From the NCBI RefSeq assembly GCF_017303155.1, contig NZ_JAEKJR010000001.1:248001-312000 (forward strand): a stretch of 64,000 nucleotides of DNA, written 5' to 3'. The notes beneath the pieces are model-generated. The model made no database searches. It was not told the origin of the DNA and saw only the letters and a program-made list of their open reading frames with translations. Of the stretch, positions 8,480-16,619 are shown one piece after another; position 1 is the first letter of the stretch; every line of letters begins with the position of its first letter. The position numbers and the translations under genes are program-made. Source of the DNA: Microbulbifer salipaludis. GTDB lineage: Bacteria > Pseudomonadota > Gammaproteobacteria > Pseudomonadales > Cellvibrionaceae.

Positions 8480-10968
8480 GTGAGTCTCCAGCAGAGCTAC
8501 AAGCGCAAACCGCGCTCGACAACACGCTGTCGCTTTCCGTGGGCGAGCTGGTGGCCTTCGCCTGTCGCAGCGGCGACCTGGTGGGCGAGCTCTCCGGCGG
8601 GCCCAGCGCGCAGGAGGGGATACGTGCGCACCAGCGACTGCAGAAAAAGCGCCCCGCGGGCAGTCAAGCGGAATACCGCCTGCAGGAAACCGTGGAACAG
8701 GATGGCCACACCGTGGTACTCAGAGGCCGGGTGGATATCCTGCACCCCCAGCCGGACCTGCACCGCGCGGCGCAGCTGGACGAGATAAAAACCACCTATG
8801 TGCCGCCGCACAAACTGGCGGAATCCGCCCGCGACCTGCACTGGGCACAGCTGAAAATTTACGGTTTTTGCTACGGGCTGCAACAGCAGTTCTCCGCCGA
8901 CACGCCGCTGGCGCTGCAGATGCTGTGGCACAACCTGAAGGAAAAAAAGACCTACCCCGAATCCCGCGAGTTCCGCTGGCACGAGCTGGAAACCTTCGCC
9001 CGAACCGCGCTTTCCACCTACCTGCAATGGCACCGGCGCTGGCAGGCCCACCGGCAGGCGGTGCGCGCCTCCGCGCGCACGCTGCCCTTTCCATTTGCAG
9101 AATACCGGGCGGGCCAGCGCACGCTGGCGGTAGCGGCCTACCGCTGCCTGCGCGATGGCGGTGAACTGCTGGTGGAGGCACCCACCGGTATCGGCAAAAC
9201 CATCAGCACCCTGTTCCCGGCAATCAAGGCCGTGGGGGAAACAACTCTCGACCAGCTGGTGTATCTCACCGCGAAAAATTCCGGCCGCCAGGTGGTACGG
9301 GAAACCGCCGCGCGGCTGCACGCCGGCGGGCTGACCCTGTCGGTACTGGAACTGCAGGCGCGGGACAAAACCTGTTCCTGCAATCTGGGCCTGTGCAGCC
9401 GCGACGACGCCGGTATCTGCCCGCGCACCCGCGGTTTCTTCGACCGGTTGCCGGAAGCGCGCCGCGCGCTGCTGGGGCGCCCGCTGCTGACGCCAGAAGT
9501 GATTGCCGAAGAGGCGGACCGCCTGCAGCTGTGCCCGTTTGCGCTGTCGCTGCAGATGTTGCCGTGGGCAGACCTGGTGGTGTGCGACTTCAACTACGTG
9601 TTCGATCCGCTGGTGCAAATGCAAGGCCTGCGCGACACACGCCTGCAACGCGCGCTGCTGATCGACGAGGCGCACAACCTCAGCGATCGCGCGCGCGCCA
9701 TGTTCAGCGCGAAACTCAGCCGCGCGGACAGCCGCCGCGCTGCTGCCGCCTGCAAGGGTTCCCATCCCGCGCTGCAGCGCGCTATTCAGTCGTTGGTGCG
9801 CGCACTGGATAGCTGGGTAGAGCAGCGGCGGGAATCGGGGCAGCAGGCCGCGCCGCCGGGCAAGCCAGAAAAGATTGAAAAAATAGACGAGAAAGAAAAC
9901 GGCAAAACAACCGAACTGTGGATCACCGCGCTCACCGACGGCGCGCCCCACAAGGTGAGCGCGGCGGTGCACAAGGTATTGCTGGTGGTGAGCCAGTTGT
10001 GGGAGCAGTCGCAGGCACCACCGGAAGCCATTGCCGACTGGCTCCGGGCCCTGTTCCGCTACCAGACTGTGGAACAGCTGGCGGCAGAGCACCACCGCTG
10101 TATTACCCGTGCGCAACACCTGCCAAATCGCGACAGCCGCTGGCGGGAGCAGGAAATCGAACTGCTGTGCCTGAGTGCCGCCGACTACCTGCAACAGGCC
10201 TACGCGCTGTTTCACAGCGTCATCGCTTTCTCTGCCACCCTGCGCCCGCCGAGCCATGTGGTCCGGCAATTGGGACTGCAGGCGGAGGCGCCCTATCTCG
10301 CCCTGCCCTCGCCGTTTGCGGCCGAGCAACTGGGGCTGTTTGTGTGCCCGTTTGTCGACACCCGCTACCGCGCCCGCCAACGGGCCAGTGACACCCTGGT
10401 GGACATGATTGCGCGCACCTATCACAGCCGCCCGGGTAACTATCTGGTGTTCTTCCCCTCCTACCGCTTTTTACAGCAAGTGGCCGAGTGCTTTGCCGCG
10501 CAGTACCCGGAAATTCCGCTGGTGCAGCAGGCTTCCGGCAGTTCCGATCCACAGCGCAGCGCATTTCTGGACAACTTCCAGAGTGGCCGCCGCAGCCTGG
10601 GATTTGCCATCATGGGAGGGGTGTTCGGCGAGGGCGTGGATTACGTGGGCGAACAGCTGGTGGGCACCATTGTGGTGGGTGTGGGCCTGCCGCAGGTCAA
10701 CGAAGAACAGGAACTGCTGCGTGCGGCCTGCGAACAGCGGGGCGAAAACGGTTTCGATGCGGCCTACCGCTACCCGGGCCTGACCCGCGTGCTGCAAACC
10801 GCCGGCCGGGTAATCCGCAGCGAGAGCGACCGCGGCGTGGTCATCCTGGCCGACAACCGTTTTGCCGATCCGTTTTACCGCGCGCTGTATCCGCAGCACT
10901 GGCACCCGCAGACCTGCAATAATGGCCACGCACTTTCCGCCGCCCTCGATCACTTCTGGAATGGGTAA
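8476..10968 (+). CDS. Rad3/XPD/DinG-family Fe-S DNA helicase
   Basis: 830-residue superfamily 2 helicase. Visible motifs: Walker A EAPTGIGKT (about residue 235), DEAH box LLIDEAHNL (about 395), and between them a cysteine set (KTCSCNLGLC, GICPRT, LQLCPF) placed as in the 4Fe-4S domain of XPD and DinG. C-terminal motifs include FSATL, a GVFGEGVDY segment and QTAGRVIRS. The N-terminal about 190 residues contain a PD-(D/E)xK-like segment (DEIKTTYVPPHK), as in related Rad3-type proteins next to FAN1. GTG 8476 is preferred over GTG 8464 because it follows a GGAG ribosome site and gives a 4-base overlap with the FAN1 stop. Likely role: 5'-3' unwinding in repair. Confidence 0.9.
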   Translation: MSESPAELQAQTALDNTLSLSVGELVAFACRSGDLVGELSGGPSAQEGIRAHQRLQKKRPAGSQAEYRLQETVEQDGHTVVLRGRVDILHPQPDLHRAAQLDEIKTTYVPPHKLAESARDLHWAQLKIYGFCYGLQQQFSADTPLALQMLWHNLKEKKTYPESREFRWHELETFARTALSTYLQWHRRWQAHRQAVRASARTLPFPFAEYRAGQRTLAVAAYRCLRDGGELLVEAPTGIGKTISTLFPAIKAVGETTLDQLVYLTAKNSGRQVVRETAARLHAGGLTLSVLELQARDKTCSCNLGLCSRDDAGICPRTRGFFDRLPEARRALLGRPLLTPEVIAEEADRLQLCPFALSLQMLPWADLVVCDFNYVFDPLVQMQGLRDTRLQRALLIDEAHNLSDRARAMFSAKLSRADSRRAAAACKGSHPALQRAIQSLVRALDSWVEQRRESGQQAAPPGKPEKIEKIDEKENGKTTELWITALTDGAPHKVSAAVHKVLLVVSQLWEQSQAPPEAIADWLRALFRYQTVEQLAAEHHRCITRAQHLPNRDSRWREQEIELLCLSAADYLQQAYALFHSVIAFSATLRPPSHVVRQLGLQAEAPYLALPSPFAAEQLGLFVCPFVDTRYRARQRASDTLVDMIARTYHSRPGNYLVFFPSYRFLQQVAECFAAQYPEIPLVQQASGSSDPQRSAFLDNFQSGRRSLGFAIMGGVFGEGVDYVGEQLVGTIVVGVGLPQVNEEQELLRAACEQRGENGFDAAYRYPGLTRVLQTAGRVIRSESDRGVVILADNRFADPFYRALYPQHWHPQTCNNGHALSAALDHFWNG

Positions 10969-10980
10969 ATCGCAAACGCC

Positions 10981-11760
10981 ATGGGTTTAGACCGCACCTT
11001 TTACCGCCGCAGCCCGCAACAGCGACCGCAGCAAAACGTCACCTTCAACGATGTGCGCAAGCGTTTTGATTTTCGCTCCATTGCCATCGGCCGCTGGGTG
11101 ACCGAAGCGGAAAAAGCGCGCGCGGCGGGCCTGTTTTACGATGCGCTGGTCGACCTGATGACGATACTGCAGGGGCCGGAGTTATTGGTCTCCCTGCGCG
11201 GCACCCTCGCCTTCCAGTACGGCACCGGCGGCCGCCCCGGTGTCTCCGCCCATTACGAGCCGGCGACGCGCACCTTTGCCCTGGCCAAGAATGCCGGCCC
11301 CGGCTCCATCGCCCACGAGTGGTTTCACGCACTGGACCATTACCTCGCGGACAAGGCCTTCAGCGATGCATCCGGCAAGCGCTTTGCCTCCGAGGCCTGG
11401 TTGCGCGATGCCACGCCGGTGCCCCACCCCATCAACGATGCACTGTTCGCCTGCTTCCGCGCGATCATGCTGGATGAAAGCGGGGAAAACCCCAGCGACC
11501 TGTTTCGCGCATCCAAGGCCGCAGATGCGGCCAACGGTTGCCTCTACTACGCGGAACCCGCCGAAATGTGCGCGCGCGCCTTCGAGGCGTTTGTGCAGGA
11601 TGCGAGTATTGCGAATAACTTTCTGGTGGCGGGCACCAAGGCCACGGAGGAGGCCAAGCTGGGGCTCTACCCCAGCGGTGCGCACCGGGTGCGGATCAAC
11701 GGGGCATTTCGCCGGTATTTTGATTTGCTGGGGCGCGCCCTGCATGGGCAGCCGGTGTGA
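10981..11760 (+). CDS. CLCA_X-family HExxH metallopeptidase-like protein
   Basis: 259 residues starting 12 bases after the helicase, in the same operon. The motif AHEWFHALDHYL (His112, Glu113, His116) is a zinc-peptidase signature. A downstream helix AEMCARAFEAFVQD offers Glu195 as third ligand, the gluzincin-like arrangement also found in metallopeptidase domains of phage polyvalent proteins. The N-terminal part (MGLDRTFYRRSPQQ, FDFRSIAIGRWV) matches what I recall of the CLCA_X family. No signal peptide, so it is cytoplasmic. With a FAN1 nuclease and Fe-S helicase as partners, a role in DNA repair, perhaps digestion of DNA-bound protein, is plausible but inferred. The family name is from memory; the motif is directly visible. 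Confidence 0.75.
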   Translation: MGLDRTFYRRSPQQRPQQNVTFNDVRKRFDFRSIAIGRWVTEAEKARAAGLFYDALVDLMTILQGPELLVSLRGTLAFQYGTGGRPGVSAHYEPATRTFALAKNAGPGSIAHEWFHALDHYLADKAFSDASGKRFASEAWLRDATPVPHPINDALFACFRAIMLDESGENPSDLFRASKAADAANGCLYYAEPAEMCARAFEAFVQDASIANNFLVAGTKATEEAKLGLYPSGAHRVRINGAFRRYFDLLGRALHGQPV

Positions 11761-11798
11761 CAATGCACCGGCTGCCGGGAATTGGGATTGGACTTGGG

Positions 11799-12539
11799 TT
11801 AGGCCAGCGCCTTGAACAGCAGCGCCCCACCGGATAACGCCAGCAGCCAGCGGCAGATGCGCAGGAACGCGCGTTCATCAAGGAGTCGCTGCACACGATA
11901 GCCGAGGTAAACACCAAGGTAGGCCACCGGCGATAGCACCAGCGCGGTCACCAGCAATTCCCGGCTCCACAAACCCGCGAGGGTGTAGGGCACCAGTTTG
12001 ACCAGGTTCATCACCCCGAATACCACCCCCGCCGTGGCCAGCCAGGTGAGCTTGGGCAACCCGCGCCCGATCAGGTACATATTCAGCGGCGGGCCGCCGG
12101 CGTGAATCAGGGTACTGGTAAGCCCCGCTGTAGAGCCCCACAGCCAGGCGCTGCCGGGCAGTCGCGCGGCCAGCGGTGCCAGCTTCTGCCAGAAGGCGAA
12201 CAACAGGCTCAACACCCCCAGTGACAGGGTGAGCGCAAACGGCGATACCCAGGCCAGCAGCCAGCCACCCAGCGCAATGCCGAGCACCGCCGCAGGCAGC
12301 AGTTTTTTCAGTTCCTGGGCATTACGGTGCTGCCAGTAATAGGCAATGGTGCGTCCATCCATGATCAGCAGGATCGGCAGCATTAACGCCACTGCGGTTT
12401 CCACCGGCAGCACCAGCGCCAACAGCGGCACCGCGACCACGCCGGCGCCGCCGGCAAAGCCGGATTTGGAAATGCCGGTGAGCACCACGCCCAACAGGGC
12501 AAGCCCCCAGAACAGGGGGCTGCTACTGATGACGGTCAT
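11799..12539 (-). CDS. TauE/SafE-family sulfite/anion exporter permease
   Basis: 246-residue polytopic membrane protein with about eight hydrophobic segments in the two-repeat TauE/SafE (DUF81) layout. The first repeat begins LLGVVLTGISKSGFAGG, the second LPGSAWLWGSTAGLTSTLIHAGGPP; both carry the conserved small-residue motifs. The family exports or imports sulfur-containing anions and small organic acids; substrate unknown here. It lies 17 bases downstream of the pirin gene on the same strand and is probably cotranscribed with it. It converges with the CLCA_X gene. Confidence 0.88.
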   Translation of the reverse strand: MTVISSSPLFWGLALLGVVLTGISKSGFAGGAGVVAVPLLALVLPVETAVALMLPILLIMDGRTIAYYWQHRNAQELKKLLPAAVLGIALGGWLLAWVSPFALTLSLGVLSLLFAFWQKLAPLAARLPGSAWLWGSTAGLTSTLIHAGGPPLNMYLIGRGLPKLTWLATAGVVFGVMNLVKLVPYTLAGLWSRELLVTALVLSPVAYLGVYLGYRVQRLLDERAFLRICRWLLALSGGALLFKALA

Positions 12540-12556
12540 TGGCTGTCCAGCATGGT

Positions 12557-13255
12557 CTAGCCCGGCGTGCGCGGCAGGTCGAACCAGAGGGCGCTGACAC
12601 CTTCTGCGCCCGCTGTCAGTTGCAGGGTTTCTTCCATCACCCCCAGTCCGTCACCGGCGGCGAGCTGGCCATCGTTCACACCGACACCGCCATCAATCAG
12701 GTGCAGGTAGCCCACGCCCTTGTCGGCGGTGAGATCGATGGTTTCGCCGGGCGCCAGTTGCAGGCGGGAGATCGCCGCATCCTGGTGAACCGTCAGTGAT
12801 CCGTTTGCCCCGTCCGGGGTCACCAGCGGGGTCAGTGCCCCGTTCTGCGCAATCGCTTTCTGTTCATAGCCGGGAGTCAGGTCCCGCTGGTTGGGGATAA
12901 TCCAGATCTGCAGGAACTTCAGCGGTTCGCTGGTCGAATGATTGAACTCGGAATGGGTGAGCCCGGTGCCTGCGGTCATGCGCTGCACTTCGCCGGCAGG
13001 TACCACAAAGCGATTGCCCATGCTGTCTTTGTGTTCGATCGCCCCTGCCAGCACGTAGGAAATAATTTCCATATCCCGATGGCCGTGGGTGTCAAAACCC
13101 GCACCCGGCGCGACGGTATCGTCGTTGATCACCCGCAGCGCGGAAATGCCCATGTGCTTCGGGTCGTAGTAGTGACCGAAGGAAAAACTGTGGCGTGAGT
13201 CCAGCCAACCGAAATTCGCCTTGCCGCGCTCGTCGGCACGTCGTAGGTAAAGCAT
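12557..13255 (-). CDS. Pirin family protein (YhaK-like bicupin)
   Basis: 232 residues, typical of YhaK-type pirins. The N-terminal cupin shows RHSFSFGHYYDPKHMG and the metal-site segment DTHGHRDMEIISYVL with HKDSMGN following; a TGLTHSEFNHS block completes the fold. Such proteins bind iron; some have quercetin-dioxygenase activity and many respond to oxidative or electrophilic stress. Cotranscribed with the TauE permease. Two adjacent palindromes at 13339-13373 lie upstream and are a likely operator. Confidence 0.93.
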   Translation of the reverse strand: MLYLRRADERGKANFGWLDSRHSFSFGHYYDPKHMGISALRVINDDTVAPGAGFDTHGHRDMEIISYVLAGAIEHKDSMGNRFVVPAGEVQRMTAGTGLTHSEFNHSTSEPLKFLQIWIIPNQRDLTPGYEQKAIAQNGALTPLVTPDGANGSLTVHQDAAISRLQLAPGETIDLTADKGVGYLHLIDGGVGVNDGQLAAGDGLGVMEETLQLTAGAEGVSALWFDLPRTPG

Positions 13256-13338
13256 CTTGCCGTCCTCCCTATGCTGGGCCTGTTGTGAATGGCCCGTTTG
13301 ACTGACATGGCCTCACTATACGAAGGCAGACACCGGGG

Positions 13339-13373
13339 ATAAATTGAATTTATTGGGATAAATCGTTCGATTT
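13339..13373 (-). promoter_or_regulatory. Paired palindromes upstream of pirin (candidate operator)
   Basis: Two perfect inverted repeats lie side by side: ATAAAT-TGA-ATTTAT (13339-13353) and AAATCG-TT-CGATTT (13360-13373). They share the repeated string GGGATAAAT spaced 19 bases apart. A possible -10 (TATAGT, minus strand, 13320-13315) places the first palindrome over the -35 region. The T-N11-A shape suggests a LysR-type site, but no LysR gene is in the window. Confidence 0.55.
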
Positions 13374-13432
13374 GGGGAGAGCGGGCTATTGCGCAGTTGC
13401 GCTGCTGTGCTGTGGCACGGCAGGCAGGCAAA

Positions 13433-13459
13433 CGGCCCCGACGGTATCCGCCGGGGCCG
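13433..13459 (-). terminator. Terminator-like hairpin after the DUF885 gene
   Basis: Perfect 8-bp stem CGGCCCCG / CGGGGCCG with an 11-base loop, about 36 bases past the stop at 13496. Read on the minus strand it is followed by only three T, so termination strength is uncertain. Confidence 0.5.
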
Positions 13460-13495
13460 CACCAACCGGTTGCGGTTTGGTGTTGCTGGTGGGCG

Positions 13496-15271
13496 TTACT
13501 GATTGGCGGCGATAAACCGATCCATCTGCACTTCCAGCATTTCCATCGGCAGTGCGCCGTTGGCCAGTACTGCATCGTGGAAAGCGCGCAGGTCAAAGCG
13601 ATCACCCAGTGCCTTTTCCGCTTTCGCACGCAGTTCGCGAATCTTGATTTCGCCCATCTTGTACGACAGCGCCTGTCCCGGCCAGGAGATGTAACGGTCC
13701 ACTTCCGCACGCACATTCGCCTTGGACAGCGAGGTGTTGTCCGCAAGGAAGTCCAGCGCCTGCTGGCGGGTCCAGCCCTGGGAGTGGATGCCGGTGTCGA
13801 TCACCAGGCGCGCGGCGCGCCACATTTCATAGCTCAGGCGACCGAACTGCTGATAGGCATTTTCGTAAACCCCCATCTCCACGCCGAGACGTTCGGTGTA
13901 CAGCGCCCAGCCCTCACCGTAGGCACTCAGGTACAGGCCGCGGCGGAAGTCCGGCACATTTTCCAGTTCCTGCGACAGGGCGCCCTGCAGATGGTGGCCG
14001 GGCGCGGCCTCGTGCAGGGTGAGCGCCACCAGTTCGTACATGGGGCGCTGGTCCAGCGCGTGGGTATTCAACCAGTAGGCGCCGCCGCGGGTGCCACCGA
14101 TGGCCGCCGGGTTGTACGAGGCGGTGGTGTAGTTGGGGGCGATCTCGTCCGGCACCGGCACCACGCCGTAGGGCAGACGCGGCAGCTTGCCGAAAAATTC
14201 GGGCAGGCGGTAGTCGATGCGCTTGGCGATATACGAGGCCTCTTTCAGCAACTCCCGGGGGGTCTCGGCATAGAACTGCGGATCGGTGCGCAGGAATTCG
14301 GTGAATTCGTCAAAGCCGCCATCAAAGCCGGACTCCGCGATCAGCTGGTTCATTTCCTCACGGATACGCTTCACTTCCGCGAGGCCGATTTTGTGGATGT
14401 CCGCGGGCGCCATGTCGAGGGTGACATAGGTACGGATTGCGTGGCGGTAGTAATCTTCGCCAGCGGGCAGGTCTTCTGCGGCCAGGGACTCGCTGGCCGC
14501 ATTCATGTAGTCACCTTCGAGAAAGGTTGCCACGCGGTCAAACGCAGGAATGGCGTGCTCCCGGATCGCCGCGGCCCCGGCCTTCTGCAGGCGCTGTTTT
14601 TCGCTGGCCGGGAAGTTATCGGGCAGGTCGGTGAAGGGCTCGTACAGGCTGCTTTCTTTGGGGTCGGCGTACACCTGGGCGCGTACCGTTGGGGCAATGC
14701 CCTGCACCACAATTTTGGGAAGCACGAAGCCGTCCGCAATGCCCGCGCGCATATTCGCCAGATTCTCGTCGAAGTAGCGGCCGAAATCCTGGATGCGCTT
14801 GATGTAGTCCTCGTAGTCGGACACCTGCGGCATATTCAGGCCGCTGCTGGCATCCAGCGCCGAACTCCAGAAGCTGTAGAAGGTATTGACCGGGATGCGC
14901 TCGAGATACAGCCTGTTCGACTCGATGGAGTTTTTCAGTACCCAGGTGAGCAGATCCTTGTTGACCCGCTCGGCCTCATTCAGCTGGCGGCTGTCCACCT
15001 TGTTGAGGCGCGCAACAAACGCCTCTTCCGCCTGCAGGCGGCGGCTGCGGTCCGCCGGCGACACACCGGGCAGGCGGTCGCTGTACCCTTTTTCGCCCAT
15101 GCGGCTGGCGGTGATGGGGTCTTCCCGCAGGCTGTACTGCCAGTGGTCGTCAATAATGGCCTGCAGCTGTGCCGACGCCGTATCGGCGTGTACGGCAGGG
15201 GCGACCAGTGCGGTCACAAGCAGGAAAAAAGACCACAGCCGCGCAGGCTGCGCCAGGAACCGTCGGAACAT
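13496..15271 (-). CDS. DUF885 family exported metal-dependent hydrolase/peptidase
   Basis: 591-residue protein of the DUF885 family, whose members are thermolysin-like zinc peptidases or hydrolases. The motif LHEAAPGHHLQ supplies the HExxxGHH-type metal site, followed by EGWALYTERLG carrying the further Glu. The N-terminus (MFRRFLAQPARL, hydrophobic core, cleavage near AVHA) is a Sec signal peptide, so it acts in the periplasm or at the surface. The start at 15271 is supported by a GGAGAGG ribosome site; a longer in-frame extension upstream has no signal-like start. Transcribed alone, downstream of the SDR gene. Substrate unknown. Confidence 0.9.
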   Translation of the reverse strand: MFRRFLAQPARLWSFFLLVTALVAPAVHADTASAQLQAIIDDHWQYSLREDPITASRMGEKGYSDRLPGVSPADRSRRLQAEEAFVARLNKVDSRQLNEAERVNKDLLTWVLKNSIESNRLYLERIPVNTFYSFWSSALDASSGLNMPQVSDYEDYIKRIQDFGRYFDENLANMRAGIADGFVLPKIVVQGIAPTVRAQVYADPKESSLYEPFTDLPDNFPASEKQRLQKAGAAAIREHAIPAFDRVATFLEGDYMNAASESLAAEDLPAGEDYYRHAIRTYVTLDMAPADIHKIGLAEVKRIREEMNQLIAESGFDGGFDEFTEFLRTDPQFYAETPRELLKEASYIAKRIDYRLPEFFGKLPRLPYGVVPVPDEIAPNYTTASYNPAAIGGTRGGAYWLNTHALDQRPMYELVALTLHEAAPGHHLQGALSQELENVPDFRRGLYLSAYGEGWALYTERLGVEMGVYENAYQQFGRLSYEMWRAARLVIDTGIHSQGWTRQQALDFLADNTSLSKANVRAEVDRYISWPGQALSYKMGEIKIRELRAKAEKALGDRFDLRAFHDAVLANGALPMEMLEVQMDRFIAANQ

Positions 15272-15434
15272 GTTGAACCTCTCCGAAATGCACAATCGAT
15301 CGTGGTGAGTTTGCGCACGACTGTACCACGGCGGCACCCGCTAGAGAGGCCCCGCAGAAGCGCCGCGGGGCTAAATGACAGCTGCGCTCGACCAACCGGC
15401 GGCGCGCAGGGAAATATCCTGTGGATGGTGGGTT

Positions 15435-15455
15435 GGCCCGGTACAAAACCGGGCC
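15435..15455 (-). terminator. Hairpin just after the SDR gene
   Basis: Perfect 8-bp stem GGCCCGGT / ACCGGGCC with 5-base loop, 10 bases beyond the SDR stop on the minus strand. It lacks a T-tract. A second stem (GCCCCGC / GCGGGGC, 15349-15371) follows further downstream. They may act as attenuating or mRNA-stabilising hairpins instead of a classical terminator. Confidence 0.4.
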
Positions 15456-15465
15456 GGTTTCGATG

Positions 15466-16260
15466 TTAGCCGATGCTCTTGATCAGGCCACCCTCGGCCC
15501 TGACGCTTGCGCCATTCACCGCGGCACTCAGTGGCGACGCCAGGAAGGCGACCACCGCGGCGATTTCGTCCGGCTCGATAAAGCGCTGCAGCAGTGAATC
15601 CGGCTCCGTTTCCCGGAAGAATTCCCCCACAAACTGTTGCTCGGTTTTCCCCTGCCCCGCGGCACTCTCCTTCAGCCATTGAGTGACCCCCTCGGTGCGC
15701 GTCGGCCCGGGCAGTACCGAATTGACCGTCACATTGTTGCCGCAGCCCCGGGTCAGGTTCGCCAGTCCCCGCCCCATCACGATCTGCGCGCCCTTGGTCA
15801 CCGAGTAATGCACCATGCTTTCCAGCCCGCGCATGCCGGCCTCACTGGCGATATTGATGATGCGGGCAAAATCCTGCTCCAGCATTTTGGGGAAAAAGTG
15901 CCGGCTGAGGCGCACGGTGCTGAGCACATTGATGTCGAGGAAGCGGCGCCACTCGTCGTCGGAAATCTCGGCAAATGGCTGGGGATTGAAGATCCCCATA
16001 TTGTTCACCAGTACGTGCAATGGGCCGTGCTGTTCGATTTCACCGCACACCCGTGCGCTGTCTTCGGCGTCGGCGAGGTCGCCTTCGATGGCGATCACCT
16101 CGCCGAGGCCCGCCAGCTCCTGCGCCACCTCCGCGGTGCCCGAGCGTCCGTTGATGATTACCCGGGCGCCCTCTGGCAGCAGGGCTTCGGCAATGGCCCG
16201 CCCGATGCCTTTGGTAGAACCACTGATAAATACCAGTTTGCCATCAAGCTGCAGATCCAT
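15466..16260 (-). CDS. SDR family NAD(P)-dependent oxidoreductase
   Basis: 264 residues, classical short-chain dehydrogenase/reductase. Cofactor motif SGSTKGIG near residue 13, NNMGI near 90, and catalytic S...YxxxK in HYSVTKGA near 155. The start at 16260 (MDLQLDGKLVFISGS) has a GGAAGG ribosome site; longer in-frame starts would add about 59 low-complexity residues. The substrate cannot be assigned. It is divergent from the tldD operon across a 359-base gap. Confidence 0.92.
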   Translation of the reverse strand: MDLQLDGKLVFISGSTKGIGRAIAEALLPEGARVIINGRSGTAEVAQELAGLGEVIAIEGDLADAEDSARVCGEIEQHGPLHVLVNNMGIFNPQPFAEISDDEWRRFLDINVLSTVRLSRHFFPKMLEQDFARIINIASEAGMRGLESMVHYSVTKGAQIVMGRGLANLTRGCGNNVTVNSVLPGPTRTEGVTQWLKESAAGQGKTEQQFVGEFFRETEPDSLLQRFIEPDEIAAVVAFLASPLSAAVNGASVRAEGGLIKSIG

Positions 16261-16619
16261 TGCACTTCCTTCCCTGTTGCTGAACTGTGTATCGCACCGT
16301 CGGTGATGACCTGTGTGAGCGGGGCTGCGCCGGCCGGCGGCCCCACTACTGAGCGTAGACTCACCACCGCAGCCAGGGTCGCGCCTGCGCCATTTTTGCC
16401 GCCGCGCACCAGCTGCGTGCACCGCCGCCCAGCGCAACCACTCAGCCCTGCCAGCCTTCCTTTCACCGACTTGTTACTTTACAAACCCCCGCCAACGCGA
16501 TTACCTATCCGGCTAAACCGCTGTGATCCAGCGGCAATAACCCGATAACAATAAGCAGGCATCCCGCCGCAGCCCCCGTATCCCGGCGGCACAGCTGGCG
16601 CGGTTATGCGGGGAGGACA
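16261..16619. other. Divergent intergenic region between SDR and the tldD operon
   Basis: 359 bases without a convincing gene. It must hold promoters for both directions. A perfect inverted repeat CCGCTG-TGATC-CAGCGG lies at 16518-16534, about 85 bases before the first tldD, and a strong ribosome site GGGGAGG precedes that ATG. No convincing -35/-10 pair was identified by eye. Confidence 0.5.

Noticed and set aside
8497..10425. A 642-codon open frame on the minus strand opposite the Rad3-like helicase
   Set aside because: Antisense shadow of a gene with complete helicase motifs; composition is not protein-like.
13397..15469. A 690-codon open frame on the plus strand opposite the DUF885 gene
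   Set aside because: Antisense shadow; the DUF885 reading has a signal peptide, ribosome site and the HEAAPGHH motif.
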